The notes beneath the pieces were generated by a model, which saw nothing but the letters and a program-made list of their open reading frames with translations, made no database searches and had not been told where the DNA came from. Positions 23,629 through 35,125 of a DNA stretch of 64,000 bases are shown one piece after another. A program made the position numbers and the translations under genes. Origin of the DNA: Macrotis lagotis (Eukaryota; Chordata; Mammalia; Peramelemorphia; Peramelidae); assembly GCF_037893015.1 (NCBI RefSeq), contig NC_133666.1:566155237-566219236 (forward strand), in the 5' to 3' direction. Numbering within the stretch: position 1 is the stretch's first letter; every line of letters begins with the position of its first letter.

Positions 23629-23784
23629 TTAATTTTTTTTCTTTTAGGTTTTTGCAAGGCAAATGGGGTTAAGTGGCTTGCCCAAGGCCACACAGCTGGG
23701 TAATTATTAAGTGTCTGAGACCAGATTTGAACCCAGGTACTCCTGACTCCAGGCCGGTGCTTTATCCACTATGCCACCTAGCTG
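23629..23784 (-). mobile_element. MAR1/WSINE-like SINE inside HAL1
   Basis: GCAAGGCAAATGGGGTTAAG, CCACACAGCTGGGTAATTAT and GCCGGTGCTTTATCCACTAT. A 14-bp duplication with 13 matches flanks it (23615-23628 and 23785-23798). Confidence 0.92.
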
Positions 23785-24189
23785 TCTGAGCCATTTCTGA
23801 TGAGAATGAAGGTTCCTTTATTTCCCTTTGCCTTCCCCCCCTTCCATACCATTGCAAAAGCTACATGAAATATCTTTTAAATGAAATATCTTATTCTATT
23901 CTACCTCTCCTTTCTTAGTCTCAGTACATTTCCCTTTCACCCATTGACTCCATTTTTACAATATATTGCATCTTCAAATTCATCTCTCTCTTGTGCCTCA
24001 TCTATAAAAGCTCCTTCTACTTGCTCTATTAAATGAGAAGGTTCATATGAGTATTATCAATATCATCTTTACATGCAGGAATACATGCAATTAATCATAA
24101 TTAAGTCCCTCATAATTTACCCTTCTCCAGTCTCTATACTTCACCTGAGTCCTATGCTTGAAGGTCAAACTTTCTGTGCAGCAATGATT

Positions 24190-25197
24190 GTTTCATCAGG
24201 AATATTTGAAAGTCCCCTGTTTCATCGAAAGTTCATCTTTTCCCCCTGGAAGAGGATGTTCAGGTTTGCTGGGTAGTTGACTCTTGGCTGCATTCCAAGT
24301 TCTTTTGCCTTCCAGAATATTATATTCCAAGCTCTACAAGTCCTTAATGTAGTTGCTGCTAATGTGTGATACTGACTGCAGCTCTGCAATATTTGAATTG
24401 TGTCCTTCTGGCTGCTTGTAATATTTTCTCTTTGACTTGGGAGTTCTGGAATTTGGCTATAATATTCATGGGGGTTGTTTATTTTGGAGCTCTTTCTGGG
24501 GGAGATGGGTGGATTCTCTCAATTTTTATCTTACCCTCTGCTTCTAGGTTATCAGGACAATTTTCCTGTAGGAATTCTTTAAAAATGAGGTCAAGACTCT
24601 TTTCCTGATCATGACTTTCATGCATCCCAATAATTTTAAAATTATCTTTCCTGAATCTGCTTTCCAGATCAGTTGTTTTTTCAATGAGATGTTTCACATT
24701 TTCTTCTAATTTTTCATTCTTTTTTTGTTGAAGTATTGTGTCTTGATTTGGCTCCATTCTACATCTGAAGGATTTCTTTTCCTCAGAGAGCTTTCTTATC
24801 TCCTTTTCCATCTGGCCAATTCTGCTTTTTAAAGCATTCTTCTCCTCAATAACTTTTGTGAACTGTTTTATCCATTTAACCTAAGCTGGTTTTTAACATG
24901 TTATTTTCTTCAGCATTTATTTGGATCTCCTTGACTAAGCTGCTGACTTCTTTTTCACATTTTTCCTGCATCTCATGTCTCTCATTTCTTTTCCCAATTT
25001 TTCTTCTCTCTCTTTTACTTGATTTTTCAAAATCTTTTTTGAACTCTGTTATAACCTGAACCCAACTTCTATGTTTCTTGGAGTCTTTAGATGCAGAAGC
25101 TTGGACTTTCTCAATCTTCAGATTGAGTATTTTAGTCCTCCATAGGACCAAAGTAATTGTCTATGGTCAGGTTCCTTTTTTTCCCCTGTTTACTCAT
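24190..25197 (-). pseudogene. HAL1/L1-type ORF1 (nucleic-acid-binding protein), decayed
   Basis: The likely original start is the ATG at 25197 (MSKQGKKRNLTIDNYFG). A stop follows within about 22 codons, after which the frame shifts. Coiled-coil text rich in K/E runs from about 25151 to 24876, then from about 24860 to 24640 after another shift. The RRM-like part has RKDNFKIIGMHESHDQEKSL and RIHPSP. The C-terminal domain is readable in pieces, with VKEKILQAARR and LGMQPRVNYPA, which parallels L1 ORF1p. ORF1p forms a trimeric RNA chaperone in L1 particles. This copy cannot encode it. Confidence 0.8.
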
Positions 25198-25199
25198 TT

Positions 25200-25954
25200 C
25201 CCCAGCCTTTGCCTGGTTTTGGGCTGCTTCCTGAGCTTTTGAGTATTATTGGGACACCCCCACAAGGACCTCAGTGTGTGAGGCTTTGAACGCTCTCCTG
25301 GTCTGTAAATGACCACAAGCTTACCCCTCTCCCACAGGGCTGTGGGGGGTGGGAGTCCCTGTCCTATGGAGGGCCTAGACTGCAACCAGGGTCTGAATGT
25401 GGTCAGAGCCCCAGAGTCCTGTTCCAGAGACAGAGGACAGCAGCCTCCCTCCGCTCCCTTACTTTTGATGGGCTGAGCACTCAGGGCACAGCTGCCTGGA
25501 GGCTCCTGCTAGGTGACTCCATGGGCTTGCTTCCATTTCCTGGATTTGGGCTGCTGCAGCCAGGCTGAGTGCCATGACCATGCTGAGGGCCTGGGCTTTG
25601 CACTTTTTCTGGCAAGAAGTCTCCCTGTTGATCTTCCAAGTTGTGCTTGGTGCTCCCTGGGGTACAGGTCAGGAAACTGCTTCTTCTCCAGGAAGCTGCC
25701 TCTCCCAGGTACCCTGGGGCTGTTTCTGGGAGGCTGAAATTCCTTCCCTCTGGCACAGCCGCCCCTCCAACTCCATGGAACAGAATTTTTCTGCCATTTT
25801 CCAGGTTACCTTGAGCTCAAGAATTACCTCACTGGATCTTTCTGTGGATTCTGTCTCTTGAAAATTTAGCTAGAGTCATAATTTGAAGGTTTTTGAAATA
25901 TTTTGGGAGAGAGCACATAAGAGAGGCTCTTCTCCTGCCACCATCTTGTCTCCC
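25200..25954 (-). other. HAL1 5' UTR
   Basis: A GC-rich stretch between the 5' end and the ORF1 start, with CTCAGCATGGTCATGGCACT and CAGTTTCCTGACCTGTACCC on the minus strand. It would have carried the internal promoter. ORFs across it are not proteins. Confidence 0.6.
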
Positions 25955-26419
25955 AAATGTGAGATATTTTTAAAGGAAATATCCAGAACACGACCCAGGA
26001 AATAACCTGATGTAGTATTTTGAAGAAGGATAGAATGGAGATGAAAACAAGGTTTTAAGTTTGGAGATGAAGATAATGCTGGCAAGAGTCTGGTGTCTAA
26101 AAGAAAGGTGCTTGGTTAAGTTTGGAATATGCTACATGTGAGATACTGGCAGAGCCTCAGGTAGAAGTGTCTACTGGGAAACTGTAGATATATTAGAGGG
26201 CACAAGGAGAAACACAATGCAGAAGATACTAAAAGCTCTGGAAATGAATTACCTCTATAAGGATTGGACTTTGGAAAAATATCTAAGTTTAGTAAGTGAG
26301 AAAGGAAGAACCATCTAAGAAGAAACATAAAGCAATGAAGGAAGAAAATTACATTAACTGGTATACAGTAAGTAATTAAGTTTAAAAAAGGCCTATCACA
26401 ATGTCTAATACACTTAAAT

Positions 26420-26650
26420 GGGACAGCTAGGTGGCAAAGTGGCTAGATAGAGTACTATGCTGAAAGTCAGAAAGACTCATCCAGACACTAACCATGAGAC
26501 CCTGGGCAAATCACTTAACCCTATTTGCCTCAATTTCGTATTCTGTAAAATGAGCTAGAGAAGGAAATGACAAACCTTTCCAATATCTTTGCCCCCCCCA
26601 AAAAACCCATGGCATCATGAAGAGTTGGACATTACTGAAAGAACTGAACA
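26420..26650 (+). repeat. tRNA-derived SINE with BovB/RTE-like tail
   Basis: GGGACAGCTAGGTGGCAAAG, CTGGGCAAATCACTTAACCC, AAAATGAGCTAGAGAAGGAA and AAGAGTTGGACATTACTGAA. Confidence 0.78.
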
Positions 26651-26744
26651 ACAAAAAGCCACAGAAAGCAAGAATAGACAACTTGAATAAGGAAGAGGTT
26701 GTTATCAGTCAATGGCAATAGGGAAATCAAAGAATATAAGGAAA

Positions 26745-27060
26745 GTAAATTAATCATAAGTATTTACTAAACACTCCAAGTGTGACACATTATACTAAGA
26801 ACTGAGGAAACAAAGGAAGGGGGGGAATGAGATCCTTGACCTCAAAGTGTTCATATTCTAATGGGAGAAATAATATGCAAAACATTTTTGTACAGACAAG
26901 ATATAAAGTAGATGGATACTCTGAGGGTAACCAGCAGCTTGGGGAGGGGGCAAAAAGAGGTTTCCTGTAGAAGACAAGATTTAAACTGAGTCTTGAGGAA
27001 AGAACCCGGAAGGACGAATTTGGTCAGTTGAGAAATCACTGATAATTAGAGAGCAGTTTC
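26745..27060 (+). repeat. Unnamed ancient long repeat, 5' part
   Basis: AGTATTTACTAAACACTCCA, GATCCTTGACCTCAAAGTGT, ATTCTAATGGGAGAAATAAT and GGTTTCCTGTAGAAGACAAG. Confidence 0.6.
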
Positions 27061-27179
27061 AACAGAAGAATAAGTATGTAACCCAGATGACAGAAGAGAA
27101 TGGATGGTAAGGAAACAGAAGCAACTAGTTTGAAAATCTGACACTGAAAGAGAAAGGGAGAATAATCAGAGGAAGTAAA

Positions 27180-27460
27180 TTAAGTCAACAAGGCACCATG
27201 CTAATTAAGCATTGGGGAAACAAAGAAAAGCAAAAAAATCAAAACAGTTGCTCTAAGGCAATGTTCAAGCAACTATGTACAAACAAGATATATACGTGTT
27301 AAAAAGAAGATAATCTCAGAGGAAAGGCAGTTTCTTCAGTTAAAGGAGAAAATTTGAGACATAGGGGATAGCCAGTAAAAATATCAAAAGGCCTGAAGTA
27401 GGGTGGTTGCAGTATCAGAGTAGAGAATATGGCATATGGGAGAGATACCACCAAAACAAT
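27180..27460 (+). repeat. Unnamed ancient long repeat, second partial copy
   Basis: GGGGAAACAAAGAAAAGCAA, AAGCAACTATGTACAAACAA, ACATAGGGGATAGCCAGTAA and GAAGTAGGGTGGTTGCAGTA. Confidence 0.55.
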
Positions 27461-28364
27461 ACTTTCACAGCATTGCATTTCCTTTTAGATTTTCAGTGCT
27501 ATATTCAATCCATCAATTCAATCTATCACTTGGTAAATCCCAGGGATATAAAGATACACAGTTTATTATTATCAGGACCATCATGTACATCATAAATTCT
27601 TAATTTTATTTTTGCATGATTAGTTTCTCTTCATTAGTTATCAAGGTTATTCTACATAGGTCTTTTTTTGGGTAATGTTAATATATTCTAAAAAAACAAA
27701 AAAGGGATTGTTAATTGAAATGCAGATTAAGCTAGGAAGTACCATATTGGAGAAACTAATGAGAAGAAAAAGATTTAAGAAAATGAAAAGACTGTGCAGA
27801 AAATAAACTAATATGCAAACATGAAAAAATTGAAGTAATACAGTTGGAAAAAATTCTAATTACAAACATTAATTTTAGGGGGTCCTACAAAGTTAAAAAG
27901 AATAAGAATAAATACTATCTGCTATCATTGTGGGTTATGACATAACAAACTCTGTATTTGCTCAATTTATATATAGTAAAACCAAGAGCAAAACCAATAG
28001 TGTTTTTTGTAGCTGGATGATACATAGAGATGTGGAATGAGAAGGTGTAGTTCCTTGACTTAGACCTGAAAAAAATCTGGCATCTTTCTATTTTCCCTAT
28101 CAACATCCCTTTCTTCTTTTTTGCTTTCCTTCAATGTCAGATACATGCTGGGTGATACACTAGCTAATCTATAACTTAAAATTAAAGTTATTACTATATT
28201 TGTTTAGAACTAAAGGTATGAATGGAATTATTTGTATTTAAGAGGTAATTTTTGGATGTCAGACATTGTCTTTGGGTTAAAGGTAAGAGTCTCTCTGCCT
28301 TTTCCTGACCATTCATCTTTAGGACCTTGTTTTGGTTTAAGGCTGAAGTTTAGGGGAGTGTCTT
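27461..28364. other. Intergenic, no recognised feature
   Basis: AT-rich; nothing supported. Confidence 0.4.
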
Positions 28365-28545
28365 TGAGAAGCAGTATGATGTTGTGGTAAGCAAATAGCA
28401 TCTGAATTTAAATCTTAGTTCTGAAACTTTATTGTTATGGACAAATCTCTGAGCCTTTTTCCTAATCAAAATGGAGATAATACTTGCACAACTTACCTCT
28501 CAGGGTTTTTCTGAAAATTAAAATTTAAAACCTTAAAGTACTAAG
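28365..28545 (+). repeat. MIR-type SINE
   Basis: AAGCAGTATGATGTTGTGGT, AATCTCTGAGCCTTTTTCCT and AAATGGAGATAATACTTGCA. Confidence 0.6.
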
Positions 28546-28571
28546 TGAAGACTTCCTTCCTAAGCCAGTGC

Positions 28572-28745
28572 TGTGTGTGTTTGTTTGTTTGTGTGTGTGT
28601 GTGTGTATACACAAAATATACATATATGAAACATTTATATATCTATACACATATATACATAATGTATATATATACATATATACATAATGTGTATATATAT
28701 AGTGTATCTATGCACGCTATAAATGTACACACACATTCAAATATA
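28572..28745 (+). repeat. (GT)n and AT/AC-rich low-complexity tract
   Basis: GT/GTTT repeats at 28572-28609 run into imperfect (TATACA)n and (AT)n to about 28745. Confidence 0.9.
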
Positions 28746-29279
28746 TAATTTTTAAGGAGAGAAAAAGATTTGATTTGAAATGTGAGGAAATTTGTTCAAG
28801 GGTTTTTGCAGTCCAAAGCAATGAATTGTTCTAATGATAGCAGAATTAGTGAAAGGTTAAATGAAATACCAAAATAAAGTGGACACATCTATTAAGTGGC
28901 AGTGAAGAAGAGATGTCTTAGTTATAGTGCTAATTGAGCAAAGTTCTTTAACAATTACTATTTCCAAAGCAAAAACAAATTGATTACAAGAAAAGGATTC
29001 TTCATACTTATTTATGAAAGGAAATATTTTATTCTAATAATGACTGCTTTTCTACTTCATTGCTCCATCTTTACCCTTTGGAACTAAGTAACATTTTAAA
29101 AAGTTTTCCTTGAAGATATGGAATTTATTAATGCAATGAAAGGTAATTAATGATTTAAAGTATTATATGAGTTTATGTCAAACTTCGTTATGCAAAAAAA
29201 ATGATTGCTTTACTTGTTGTAAACTGCAACTATGGAGTCTATGCAATTAACTGCTACCATACAAATTAATTCCTTTGGC
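28746..29279. other. Intergenic, no recognised feature
   Basis: Nothing supported. Confidence 0.4.
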
Positions 29280-29600
29280 TACTATTAACCTAATGATTCA
29301 CATCTCCACACTATGTTACTCAATTTCAGACATCATCCTCAATACTTCTTTCTTTTGGCCCCTGGGATCCTGGTTTCTATTAAATAAGTTTTCATTTCAC
29401 ATCTTGCAAGATATAAAGCCTCCCAGGATCCTTCAGCCATCTCTACACAATGTAAATCTTCTGCCTACTCCACTTTTCAGTTCTCCTAATTGTCTTCTTT
29501 TTCCTTAGAATTTCAGCTCCTAAGGGTAGGGACTGTCTTGCTTGTTTGGATTTATACTTAGCAAAATGACTTGATAAATACCCTATTATCGCTCTCTTTA
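29280..29600 (+). repeat. L2 LINE 3' end
   Basis: Pyrimidine-rich body with the tail TTTCAGCTCCTAAGGGTAGG, GGACTGTCTTGCTTGTTTGG and a final TTGATAAATACCC. Confidence 0.55.
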
Positions 29601-30159
29601 TCTGTCCATTAATCTGAAAGTATCCCAATCAGTTGAGACTAGCCTTGGTCTGGCTAGATTAGGCATCCCTAGAACTCAAGAAGTAGTGCTAGATAGGACA
29701 CTATACCTATAAGGAAAGCATTTTTTCAATGATTTTATTCCTGTTCGTCCTCTTAAACCTATGAGCTGTAAGAGCAACACATTTGTTCAGAAGTCAATAC
29801 TACAATGTGGTGTGAGTTGAGCTAAATCTGCCATCCTTCAGTGGGAGCCAAGGGTGGGAAGGTTGCTAGTGTTCAGTCTTAGTTTGTTCATATTATTCTG
29901 AGAATGTTAACCCATCCATCTCTTTTGTACCTTTTGTACCTTTTCCTTTTTATTTAATTTTTTTAATCTGAAAGTAAATCCATGGTGTAAATTTCTTTTT
30001 ATTTTTAATAATTTCTTTTCTCAGTTGATTTAACACTCCTGCTACTTCACCTACAAAGGAAACATAAAATAAACTTATCTTTCTGTAAAATCTCCATCAA
30101 CTGAAAACTTCAGCATCTATGATCAATAAATATTTGCTTTAAGAAGAAAAAAATAATAG
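29601..30159. other. Intergenic, no recognised feature
   Basis: Nothing supported. Confidence 0.4.
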
Positions 30160-30400
30160 GTAATAACTAAAATTTACATAGTACTTATTATGTGTCAGCT
30201 ACTGTATAAACACTTTATAATTATCTCTTTGCTAGGAGGTAGGTGCTATTATTTTTCTCATTTTACATATGAGGAAATTGGGCCAAATGGTAGTTAAGTG
30301 ACTTGCCCAGGAAGACACAGCTAGCAAAATGTCTGAGGCCAGAATTGAACTCAGGTCTTCCTGACTTCAAGCTTGGCACTCTATCCACTGTGTCAGGATA
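30160..30400 (-). repeat. MIR-type SINE, near full length
   Basis: TACTTATTATGTGTCAGCTA, TGCTAGGAGGTAGGTGCTAT, TTAAGTGACTTGCCCAGGAA, GAATTGAACTCAGGTCTTCC and GCACTCTATCCACTGTGTC, in reverse order. Confidence 0.85.
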
Positions 30401-31439
30401 GAGACCTCCCAAACACTGATAAAATTTACAAACAAAATAGTATAGGTGGTTTGACAAAATTAGGATGCATTGAAAGTATTTTCAGGGGTTGGTACTGGAA
30501 ATTTTATTGTATTTGCTTTTGAAGGGATTCCAGAGTATGCATTTTCCCCCCTTATATTCCCAGTTACCAAGCTGTTTAAAAGAAATTTCAAAAAGCAGGA
30601 GTTCTATGTAGAAGATAGGGAGTTGGTCCTGAATCCAAGGCCAGGTATATATTGCCTTGAGCTTAGTGAGATGACAGAGACATTGGAGAGGCCTAACAAA
30701 TGTTAATTGACTTATTGGATGGTCTGGCAATTCAGTTCAACTTTTATTATCCTAGTCAAATGAGGAAGACAATAAATTGGAGAACTTTTGATTGCTGGCA
30801 TTGGTAGAGTGAGTTTTCTCATCTACGAATTCCCTATAATTATGAAATCTTAGGTCCAGTCCCAGAAACAAAATAGACAAACATATATCAATGCAATCTA
30901 TATAATATTTTAATACATCAACTAATTACATTAAAATATGCTACTCTGATTCCAGATATTTTGTCTATGTGGTAAAAAAATGAAACTGATCCAAAATAAA
31001 CTGCCATTTAGCTGGTGGAGTAAATACCAGGTGTCATTCCTCAAACTTTTTCTCTTCAGAATTCTTGACTTTGACAATTTGTGCATAAACTAAAAAAATA
31101 TTCTCCCTAGTACACTAATTATGAAGAATCTTTTGAATATGACAAAGAGGTGCAAATCATGTTAAAAACAACTTTAAGAGTAGAAGCATGGTTAATTTAA
31201 TATATGTTTCTCATGTGAAAACAGTTTAATTACATTAAAAATGTTAATGTCATATTCTGTCTTATATGTTGTGAATGTGATCCTGAGGAATTTATAGAAT
31301 TCAAAAAAACATTATTTTATTCCTTAATGGAATTAAAAAAACATTTAAAGTCATATGTAAAGTTGTTCAATGTCATGGAGATATGATGAGTGATATCTAG
31401 AGGTAAGTATATCAGAGATAGGTACAATTAAGGATAGCT
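30401..31439. other. Intergenic, no recognised repeat
   Basis: Nothing supported; overlapping ORFs on both strands at 30470-30730 have no family resemblance. Confidence 0.4.
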
Positions 31440-31625
31440 AGAGATAGCTAGATGGCATAATGGATACAGTGCCAGACCTGGAGGAATCTTCTTGTGTTCA
31501 AATCTGGCCCCAGATGCTTACTGTGTGATACTGGGCAAGTCACTTAACCCTGCTTGTCTAAGTTTCCTCCTCTGTTAAATGAGCCAAGAAAACCCCAGAG
31601 AGGGTCACAAATAATTGGACTAAAC
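31440..31625 (+). repeat. tRNA-derived SINE with BovB/RTE-like tail, shortened
   Basis: GATAGCTAGATGGCATAATG, GATACTGGGCAAGTCACTTA, AAATGAGCCAAGAAAACCCC and AATAATTGGACTAAACAAC. The tail lacks the usual GGAGAAGGAAATGG stretch. Confidence 0.72.
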
Positions 31626-31629
31626 AACA

Positions 31630-32865
31630 TATAAAAAAATCATCTTTTTAAAAAAAATGGTTGTGCCATTTCAAAAACCAAAAAGGTAAAATGATAAAAT
31701 GGTAAGATTTTAAAAGACAACAAATACAACAAAATGTCATCATAAATAAATTTATTTTACAATGCTATAGAACACAATTACTATCATAAGGCATCAAATG
31801 AATCAAGAAGAAAGCTCATTGACCAAAGTAACAATTTTACCTTTACCAATTCAAAATTTACACTTACAAAATCAAATGACTGATATTTTTGTTTGTTTGG
31901 TGAAGGTTATTATAGTCATAAGTATTATGAAAAACACAAACATTAAAAACTGTAAATATATTTATAATAGCATAATTCATCACTGTTTTCTGAAAGTGTG
32001 AATAAAAATGAACTCGGGTCCAGTTCTGGCAAGGAAGGTCTTGGAAATGGCAGTGAGAAAATAAAGCTGGCTGTTCCTTAAACAGGAGTTTCCATGTTTC
32101 CTAAAATAAGATAATGTCCCACATTAAATTTAATTCATCTCAAAACACAGAAGAAGCTTGTGACAAGCCTAAAATTGAGAGGTTTAAAAAATGTACTTTT
32201 AATGGCTTGATCAATATGCCAGACTGATTTATTAATTAAGGTGTTTTGTATGGAGATGGATTCCAAAAGTCCATTTTTAGACAGCAAAGGGCAAAAGCTT
32301 CTATAAAGTGTCTGTAATCTTTTTAATTTGTATCTGGTAAAGCAAACATTTTTTTTCCTTTTGTTCTTAGTCAGCCTTTTGCTTATCGTGGCTCACAAGA
32401 AAATTATTCTGCCCAAATTCATATATATATACACACATGTACATATATACATGAGCCCATGTGTGAGCACACCCACACAGGGCTCCCTCAATTCATTCTC
32501 TTCCCTAAAACAGTAGGTCTTGAAAGTTTAATTTAAGAATTGACATAACTACTAAATCAGATCCTCAGCTGAGGTGTAGGTGCTCTCTCTTTAGACAAAG
32601 CACTTCCTAACATTTGTGCCCATTAAGGTTGGCAGAAATGGAATCTCCAAATCATGAACTTATACAGCTAAAAATCAGCCTCAAGGAAGAAATTTGTTAA
32701 GGTCCTTTCTCTTGAGCCTTCTGGAGAAAAGAAAGCTAGACTTCCTTATAATTCTTCTCTTTGTAGTCACTCTTTATACTTGATCCAGACAGAGGTCAAA
32801 TCCCATTACAATGAACTTTAAGGGTTTTGTTGAAATAGACATTGGCTAGAGTTTTAAAAATGTGT

Positions 32866-32911
<46 letters not shown>

Positions 32912-34264
32912 CTTTTTTGGCCATACAACATTCCTATTGAAGTACAGTACTGTTTGCTGCAATGGAATATGACCTTGATTGACAAAATCATTCATTCCAC
33001 ACTGACACAGAATCTTTGTTTTAATGTTAGACAAGTCAAATAGAAACTGTCATGCTTCTGAGATTATTCACATGAAAGATCAAAGCAGACAGGTTCCAAT
33101 GTTCCTGCCTGGGAATTCTGTCCTTTACAAGCTCATAGGTAGACAAAGTCTAGTCTTTTGGCTCCAGATGCTGTCAGGCTAGTCAGATGGCATTGTGCCC
33201 TTTCATTCAGATTCTTCCCTAATGGATTTGAGGAATGTAGAAAGGAACTTGGAAAGACAGCCTGCCTGCCTAAAGTAACTTTTCACCTGCCTTCTGTGCT
33301 GGCATTATCATATGAGAGTAACCTTATAATAAATAGAACTGTGGGAAAAAGATATGATATTTTTAGCTGACAAAGGAGGAATAATAATGACCTGTATTTA
33401 AGAAATTCACAGTCCTATTAGGTCAGTGTATTGGTAGTAGGGGAGTTTAGGGAGCGGCAATTGATCATTGACAAAAAGTAAAAGCAGTCTGTGTGTAAAA
33501 GCTAATGCCTATGGATTAAGGGGTCGCCCAAAAGAAAGAATCTGAGTATCAAGAAATTTTATGAAATGGCATATAACTCATCCAAATTTCTTGAATTTGC
33601 ACCCAATAGTTCTGAGTTATTTAATTTCACTGACATCAGTACTCCAATGATAAAAACTGAATATGCTTGATATCTTTTCTTGGGAAAGAGCATGAATGTA
33701 TATGCACGGTTGAAAAAGTTTAGGAATTCCTAAGAATCATAGTTCTTAAGTTTGTACACAGTAGTAAATACATAGAATTTTCAACCTCTACTTGGGAACC
33801 CAACAAAAATCTAAAGTTTCCATCAGTAGAAATTAGTTCCCAGGAATAACAGGAAAAATAATGTTCCCTTTGGATTGCTTTGGTTTACATACTGTTTTCA
33901 GGCTACCTTGTTGAAGTATAGGCTGCTAAATCTTTAAAATGAAACAAAGTCTTGGACATCTGTATTCTGAAAACATGGAAATCAAGAATACCATTTTTTT
34001 TCTTAGAGTGTGAGTATAGTGGTGGTAGGGAATTATGTCTTCCTGGCTAGAAATATAAACCAATTAGATAATAATTTCTATAATCACAGAGGCAAATTAT
34101 ATGGTCATTAATGCCCATAAAAGATCTGGGATTAAAACAATAGCTGTTGCTTCTATATTGTCCTTATCTTTTACCTGCTCTAGCCAAACTACCTTTTAAA
34201 GAAAATATAGTTTTAAATAAGTCTTTTTTGACAGTGACTTGGAATAGTATTGTAAGAAATAGGG
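31630..34264. other. Transposon-poor block
   Basis: Apart from an AC microsatellite I recognise no interspersed repeat in over 2.6 kb, in contrast with the rest of the window. It contains no gene-like ORF. It lies 3.7-6.4 kb beyond the TMEM74 stop codon. Confidence 0.45.
32861..32909 (+). repeat. (GT)/(AC)n microsatellite
   Basis: TGTGTGTACA followed by about 20 AC units. Confidence 0.95.
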
Positions 34265-34378
34265 TAATTTTTACTTTGTGAGCTTCTTGAGGGCAGGATC
34301 TGTCTTTCAATTGCACATTTGTATCGCTATCACAGTACATGGGAGGTGTTAAATAAATGCCTATTGTTGGACTTTAAG
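34265..34378 (+). repeat. L2 3' tail
   Basis: GTGAGCTTCTTGAGGGCAGG, ATCTGTCTTTCAATTGCACA and GTTAAATAAATGCCTATTGT. Confidence 0.75.
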
Positions 34379-34786
34379 TGCAATTAATGCCTTCTTTATG
34401 TAATCATAACTGAGGTTACAGCTACACAGAAATATATAGAAAAGGTTTTTTTCTAAAGCAATGAATTATCCAAATGTTTTATGTACATGATGCTAAATAA
34501 AACATACCAGTGATTGACTTAACTTGTCGCTTTCAGCCCAGATGTTTTGACATTTTGTAGACAAGGACTTAAATACCAGATTTCTGCATAGGAATGAAAT
34601 GTCTTAGAAATGTCTTATACACAGGCAAATGTTAAATGATACAGCTGAAATTTTAAAGATAAAAATTTAATTGGAAAAAATTGTGTTTTGCTTTTAAAAT
34701 GCTGGATGAAGAGCAAAGAAACCTTAGGAAAGTCACAACTTCATTGAGCTCATTTCTCACTTGAAAATAATGGAGTTGGACTATAA

Positions 34787-35022
34787 CAGCAATTCTCAAA
34801 CCTCTGGAGATTCCTGAAATCCCTTAAAGGGGTCCACAAGTTCAAAACAATTTTCATCATAATACTGATGTTTTAATTAAATTAATTTAATTTTCATTAA
34901 TTAAAATTAAATTTTAATTAAGTAGGTAAACAAATAACAATCCAAACAAGAACTCTTTGGGTAAACCAGTAATTTTTAAGAGCCTAAAGGGGTCCTCAGA
35001 CCAAAAATTTTGATAACCACTG
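34787..35022. mobile_element. hAT-Charlie-like MITE remnant
   Basis: The left end CAGCAATTCTCAAACCTC and the right end, read in reverse, CAGTGGTTATCAAAATTT match the classic CAGTGGTTCTCAAACTTTT termini. The flanks GACTATAA and AACTAGAT share 5 of 8 bases, as expected for a decayed 8-bp duplication. Confidence 0.65.
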
Positions 35023-35039
35023 AACTAGATGATTTCTTG

Positions 35040-35125
35040 AAGTGAACAAGTACTGTGTCATTATTGTATTCATATCTCTATTACCTAGCACAATACCTCT
35101 TACTCTGTAAGCACTTAACTATTTC
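35040..35125 (+). repeat. L2 3' tail
   Basis: AGTACTGTGTCATTATTGTA, TACCTAGCACAATACCTCTT and GTAAGCACTTAAC. Confidence 0.6.

Larger units (their letters stand above)
22947..25954 (-). mobile_element. Half-L1 (HAL1) retrotransposon, apparently full length
   Basis: The element lies between copies of a 10-bp duplication AAATGTGAGA (22937-22946 and 25955-25964). On the minus strand it begins GGGAGACAAGATGGTGGCAG, an L1-type 5' end. It continues through a GC-rich 5' UTR and an L1-type ORF1, then a non-coding 3' region, ending in a T-rich (plus strand) tail at 22948. No ORF2 endonuclease or reverse transcriptase is present. After removing two nested SINEs with their duplications the length is about 2.7 kb, the size of HAL1 elements, which carry ORF1 only and depend on L1 machinery. 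The family is known in opossum. It is now broken by stops and a frameshift. Confidence 0.82.
22500..26235 (+). repeat. Unnamed ancient long repeat, split by HAL1
   Basis: The left part, 22500-22946, carries ATGGAGAGGTGACATGTTAA, GAAGATTAATCTGGTGGAAT and GGTGACAGTGAGAATGATAA. The right part, 25955-26235, continues with GGTTAAGTTTGGAATATGCT and CTCAGGTAGAAGTGTCTACT. Other copies of this family occur at 26745, 27180, 45240, 49165 and 56120. A 25-bp tandem duplication sits at 22560-22609. I do not recognise the family name. Confidence 0.6.

Noticed and set aside
23274..23672. Several overlapping ORFs of 61-106 codons on both strands
   Set aside because: They arise from the C-rich SINE and HAL1 3' sequence; none resembles a protein family.
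25481..25861. ORFs of 74-95 codons on both strands in a GC-rich stretch
   Set aside because: This is the HAL1 5' UTR; low stop density there follows from base composition.
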